NCBI RefSeq assembly: GCF_029960645.1
Contig: NZ_JASBQY010000006.1
Span: 62,001-126,000, forward strand
Origin: Arthrobacter sp. AL12
GTDB lineage: Bacteria; Actinomycetota; Actinomycetes; Actinomycetales; Micrococcaceae
DNA: 64,000 nt
Direction of reading: 5' to 3'
The notes under the pieces are model-generated. The model was not told the DNA's origin. It saw only the letters and a list, made by a program, of their open reading frames with translations, and searched no databases. Shown in pieces: positions 62,412 through 64,000 of this stretch. The translations under genes were made by a program, and so were the position numbers. Positions within the stretch are counted from its first letter, which is position 1, and the number at the start of each line of letters is the position of its first letter.

Positions 62412-63734
62412 TTAGTGGGCGGCGGGGGCCAGCTGGGGCTTTTCGGTGCCGCGCTTGAGCATGAGCGAAAGCAGGGCACCGATGATGCACATGCCTACGA
62501 TGAACCAGAGCCCGGAGAGCTTGGAGCCGGTGGCGTCCTGCATCAGTCCCATGACGTAGGGTCCGAGGAAGCCGCCGGTGAGGCCGATGGTGTTGACGAA
62601 GGCGATGCCGCCAGCGAGGGCGGCGCCGGTGAGCCGGGTGGCCGGGTAGGTGAAGAGGATCGGCTGCAGGGCGAAGAAGTTGAACGCGGCGAGGCAGAAG
62701 CCGATCATGCCAAGCACGGGGCCGCCGACTGCACCGAGGGCGAATCCGGCGACGATGCCGATCATCGTCCCGGTGACAAGCAGGCGGGAACGGCGGCCGT
62801 CGGTGGCGAATCGGGGGATCAGCAGGGCTCCGGCGGCGGAGAAGATCCACGGAATGGCCGTCAGCAGACCGATCTGCAGCGGGTTGAGCTTGCCGTAGGT
62901 GCCGATGATGGAGGGGAGGAAGTAGGACAGGGCGTAGACGGCGATCTGGTGGGTGAAGTAGATACCGACCACCAGGAGGATTTGCTTGTCCTTGAGGACG
63001 TCGCGGAGGCGGTGGTTGCCGGATGCTTCGGCGCCGGCCTTTTCCTCGGCGGCGATGCGGGATTCGAGGTCGGTGGCTTCTTCAGGGGTGAGGAACGTTG
63101 CCTGGGTGGGGCGGTCCGGGAGCTTCTTCCAGACCACGTAGGCCAGGAGGCAGGCGGGCAGGCCTTCGATGATGAACATCCACTGCCAGCCGTAAAGCCC
63201 ACCAAATCCGTCGAAGGAAGTCAGGAGCAGGCCGCCGAGCGGGGCGCCGATGATGTTGGCAATGGAAACGCCGAGCAGGAACATTCCGTTCGCTTTGGCC
63301 CGGTCCTTCACGACGAACCACTGGGTTAGGAAGTACATCACGCCGGGGAAGAGCCCCGCCTCGGCGATGCCGAGCAACATCCGCATGATGTAGAAGGACC
63401 ACTCGCCCTGCACGAAGGCCATGCCGGCGGAGATGATGCCCCACGTGATCATGATACGCATGATCCAGAAACGCGCGCCCACCTTGTGCATGATCAGGTT
63501 GGACGGTATTTCGGAGAGGGCATAGGTCAGGAAGAACAGCCCGGCGCCGATGCCGTAGGCAGTGGCGGAGATGCCCAGGTCGATCTCCAGCCGGTCCTTG
63601 GCCATGCCGATGTTGGTGCGGTCCAGGAACGCCATGATGTAGGCGCCGATGAGGAGTGGCATGACTCTGCGGAGGATCACACCGTTGATTTCCTTTGGTG
63701 TGCGCATCTTCGTTGGTGCGGATACAACTGACAT
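62412..63734 (-). CDS. MFS transporter of the anion:cation symporter (ACS) family
   Basis: 440 residues and 12 helices. MPLLIGAYIMAFLDRTNIGMAK is the ACS opening (DRTNIG), followed by FFLTYALSEIPSNLIMHKVGARFWI and MLLGIAEAGLFPGVMYFLTQWF. ACS carriers import organic anions such as glucarate, tartrate, phthalate or hydroxy acids. AAGGA precedes ATG 63734. First gene of the operon after the LacI gene, thus probably the uptake system for the cluster's substrate. Confidence 0.92.
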   Translation of the reverse strand: MSVVSAPTKMRTPKEINGVILRRVMPLLIGAYIMAFLDRTNIGMAKDRLEIDLGISATAYGIGAGLFFLTYALSEIPSNLIMHKVGARFWIMRIMITWGIISAGMAFVQGEWSFYIMRMLLGIAEAGLFPGVMYFLTQWFVVKDRAKANGMFLLGVSIANIIGAPLGGLLLTSFDGFGGLYGWQWMFIIEGLPACLLAYVVWKKLPDRPTQATFLTPEEATDLESRIAAEEKAGAEASGNHRLRDVLKDKQILLVVGIYFTHQIAVYALSYFLPSIIGTYGKLNPLQIGLLTAIPWIFSAAGALLIPRFATDGRRSRLLVTGTMIGIVAGFALGAVGGPVLGMIGFCLAAFNFFALQPILFTYPATRLTGAALAGGIAFVNTIGLTGGFLGPYVMGLMQDATGSKLSGLWFIVGMCIIGALLSLMLKRGTEKPQLAPAAH

Positions 63735-63847
63735 GGGTCTTCGTCCTTGAATTGGGGGTCATGGCAAGTGGATGGGCGGTTCGGGCAGCCCGGAGGGCAG
63801 CAGGGCAAGAGCCAGGGTGGCTGGCCGGAGGTGTGGTGTTGGCGGAG

Positions 63848-64000
63848 CTAGCGGGAGGGTGGGGTGCAGCCGCAGGTCCGCCCGATATGCAGGCGGTGCG
63901 GGCACACCTTGGAGGAATAACCAGCTGAGGGAGCTTCGATGCGTTTGAGCAGCATGGCGAAGGCCTCGTGGGCCATTTCCTGCTGCGGCTGGACAATGCT
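63848..64000 (-). CDS. C-terminus of a LacI-family regulator, cut by the window edge
   Basis: Only the last 50 residues are inside the window (SIVQPQQEMAHEAFAMLLKRIE, then KVCPHRLHIGRTCGCTPPSR). The pattern of a Gln-Pro strand, a helix with AFAMLLKRIE, then a strand with xLxIGRTCG fits the C-terminal domain of LacI/GalR repressors (usually xLVVRxSTG). It is directly upstream of the MFS gene on the same strand and is probably its regulator. Identity rests on a short fragment. Confidence 0.7.
   Translation of the reverse strand, partial: SIVQPQQEMAHEAFAMLLKRIEAPSAGYSSKVCPHRLHIGRTCGCTPPSR

Overview
This is a very GC-rich chromosomal window with actinobacterial gene content. It carries a dnaK-grpE-dnaJ-hspR operon with HAIR operators, ECF sigma/anti-sigma genes, DUF1206 and DUF4031 proteins, and many GTG/TTG starts. 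Codon use, the intergenic palindromes and the protein sequences point to Arthrobacter, Pseudarthrobacter or a close relative (Micrococcaceae). That assignment is inference. No rRNA, tRNA, CRISPR array, prophage or insertion sequence was seen. Long open frames opposite real genes are an effect of GC content and are left out.

Layout. 1-7.9 kb: partial gene, pabC, cardiolipin synthase, pabB with an N-terminal P-loop kinase-like domain coupled to a low-molecular-weight phosphatase, LysE-type exporter, unknown protein, methyltransferase. 8-12.8 kb: decayed amino-acid permease, then a divergent MarR/MMPL pair with an operator in the promoter, and a nucleoside-diphosphate-sugar epimerase-like gene. 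13-17.7 kb: acidic repeat protein, two HAIR operators and the dnaK operon, which carries an intergenic palindrome between grpE and dnaJ. 18-27 kb: membrane protein, tandem 32-bp repeat, SWIM/SNF2 helicase, DMP19-like protein, and an ECF sigma factor with its anti-sigma factor. A lipoprotein gene faces them, and both sides have matching ECF-type promoters. An orphan coiled-coil protein follows. 27-36 kb: nagA, DUF1206, trmB, methyltransferases, a frameshifted MFS gene, TetR with two membrane proteins, and an intact MFS gene. 36-41.7 kb: DEAD-box helicase with a long leader, metallo-beta-lactamase and aldo/keto reductase. 41.8-42.7 kb: a coupled pair of SMR transporters behind what I read as a guanidine-III riboswitch. 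42.8-49.5 kb: cytosolic Cache protein and GntR regulator divergent from a complete Pot-type ABC importer, then hutD. 49.6-55.5 kb: trpF, a luciferase-like/YceI deletion chimera, small membrane proteins, HD protein and AI-2E transporter. 55.7-58.8 kb: molybdate uptake (HTH-TOBE, modABC). 58.8-64 kb: AhpD-like protein with an operator, then a catabolic cluster (LacI, MFS, SDR, BKACE, glycerate kinase).

The strongest non-genic signals are the riboswitch, the two facing ECF promoters, the HAIR and MarR operators, and at least four families of intergenic palindromes. Family A (three copies) always lies at gene 3' ends. The most interesting gene sets are the BKACE-glycerate kinase cluster, the kinase-PabB fusion, and the Cache/GntR/Pot unit. 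Three loci are broken: the APC permease, the CynX-type MFS gene, and the LLM-YceI junction. Starts were moved from the longest open frame where a ribosome-binding site or family alignment favoured an internal codon.
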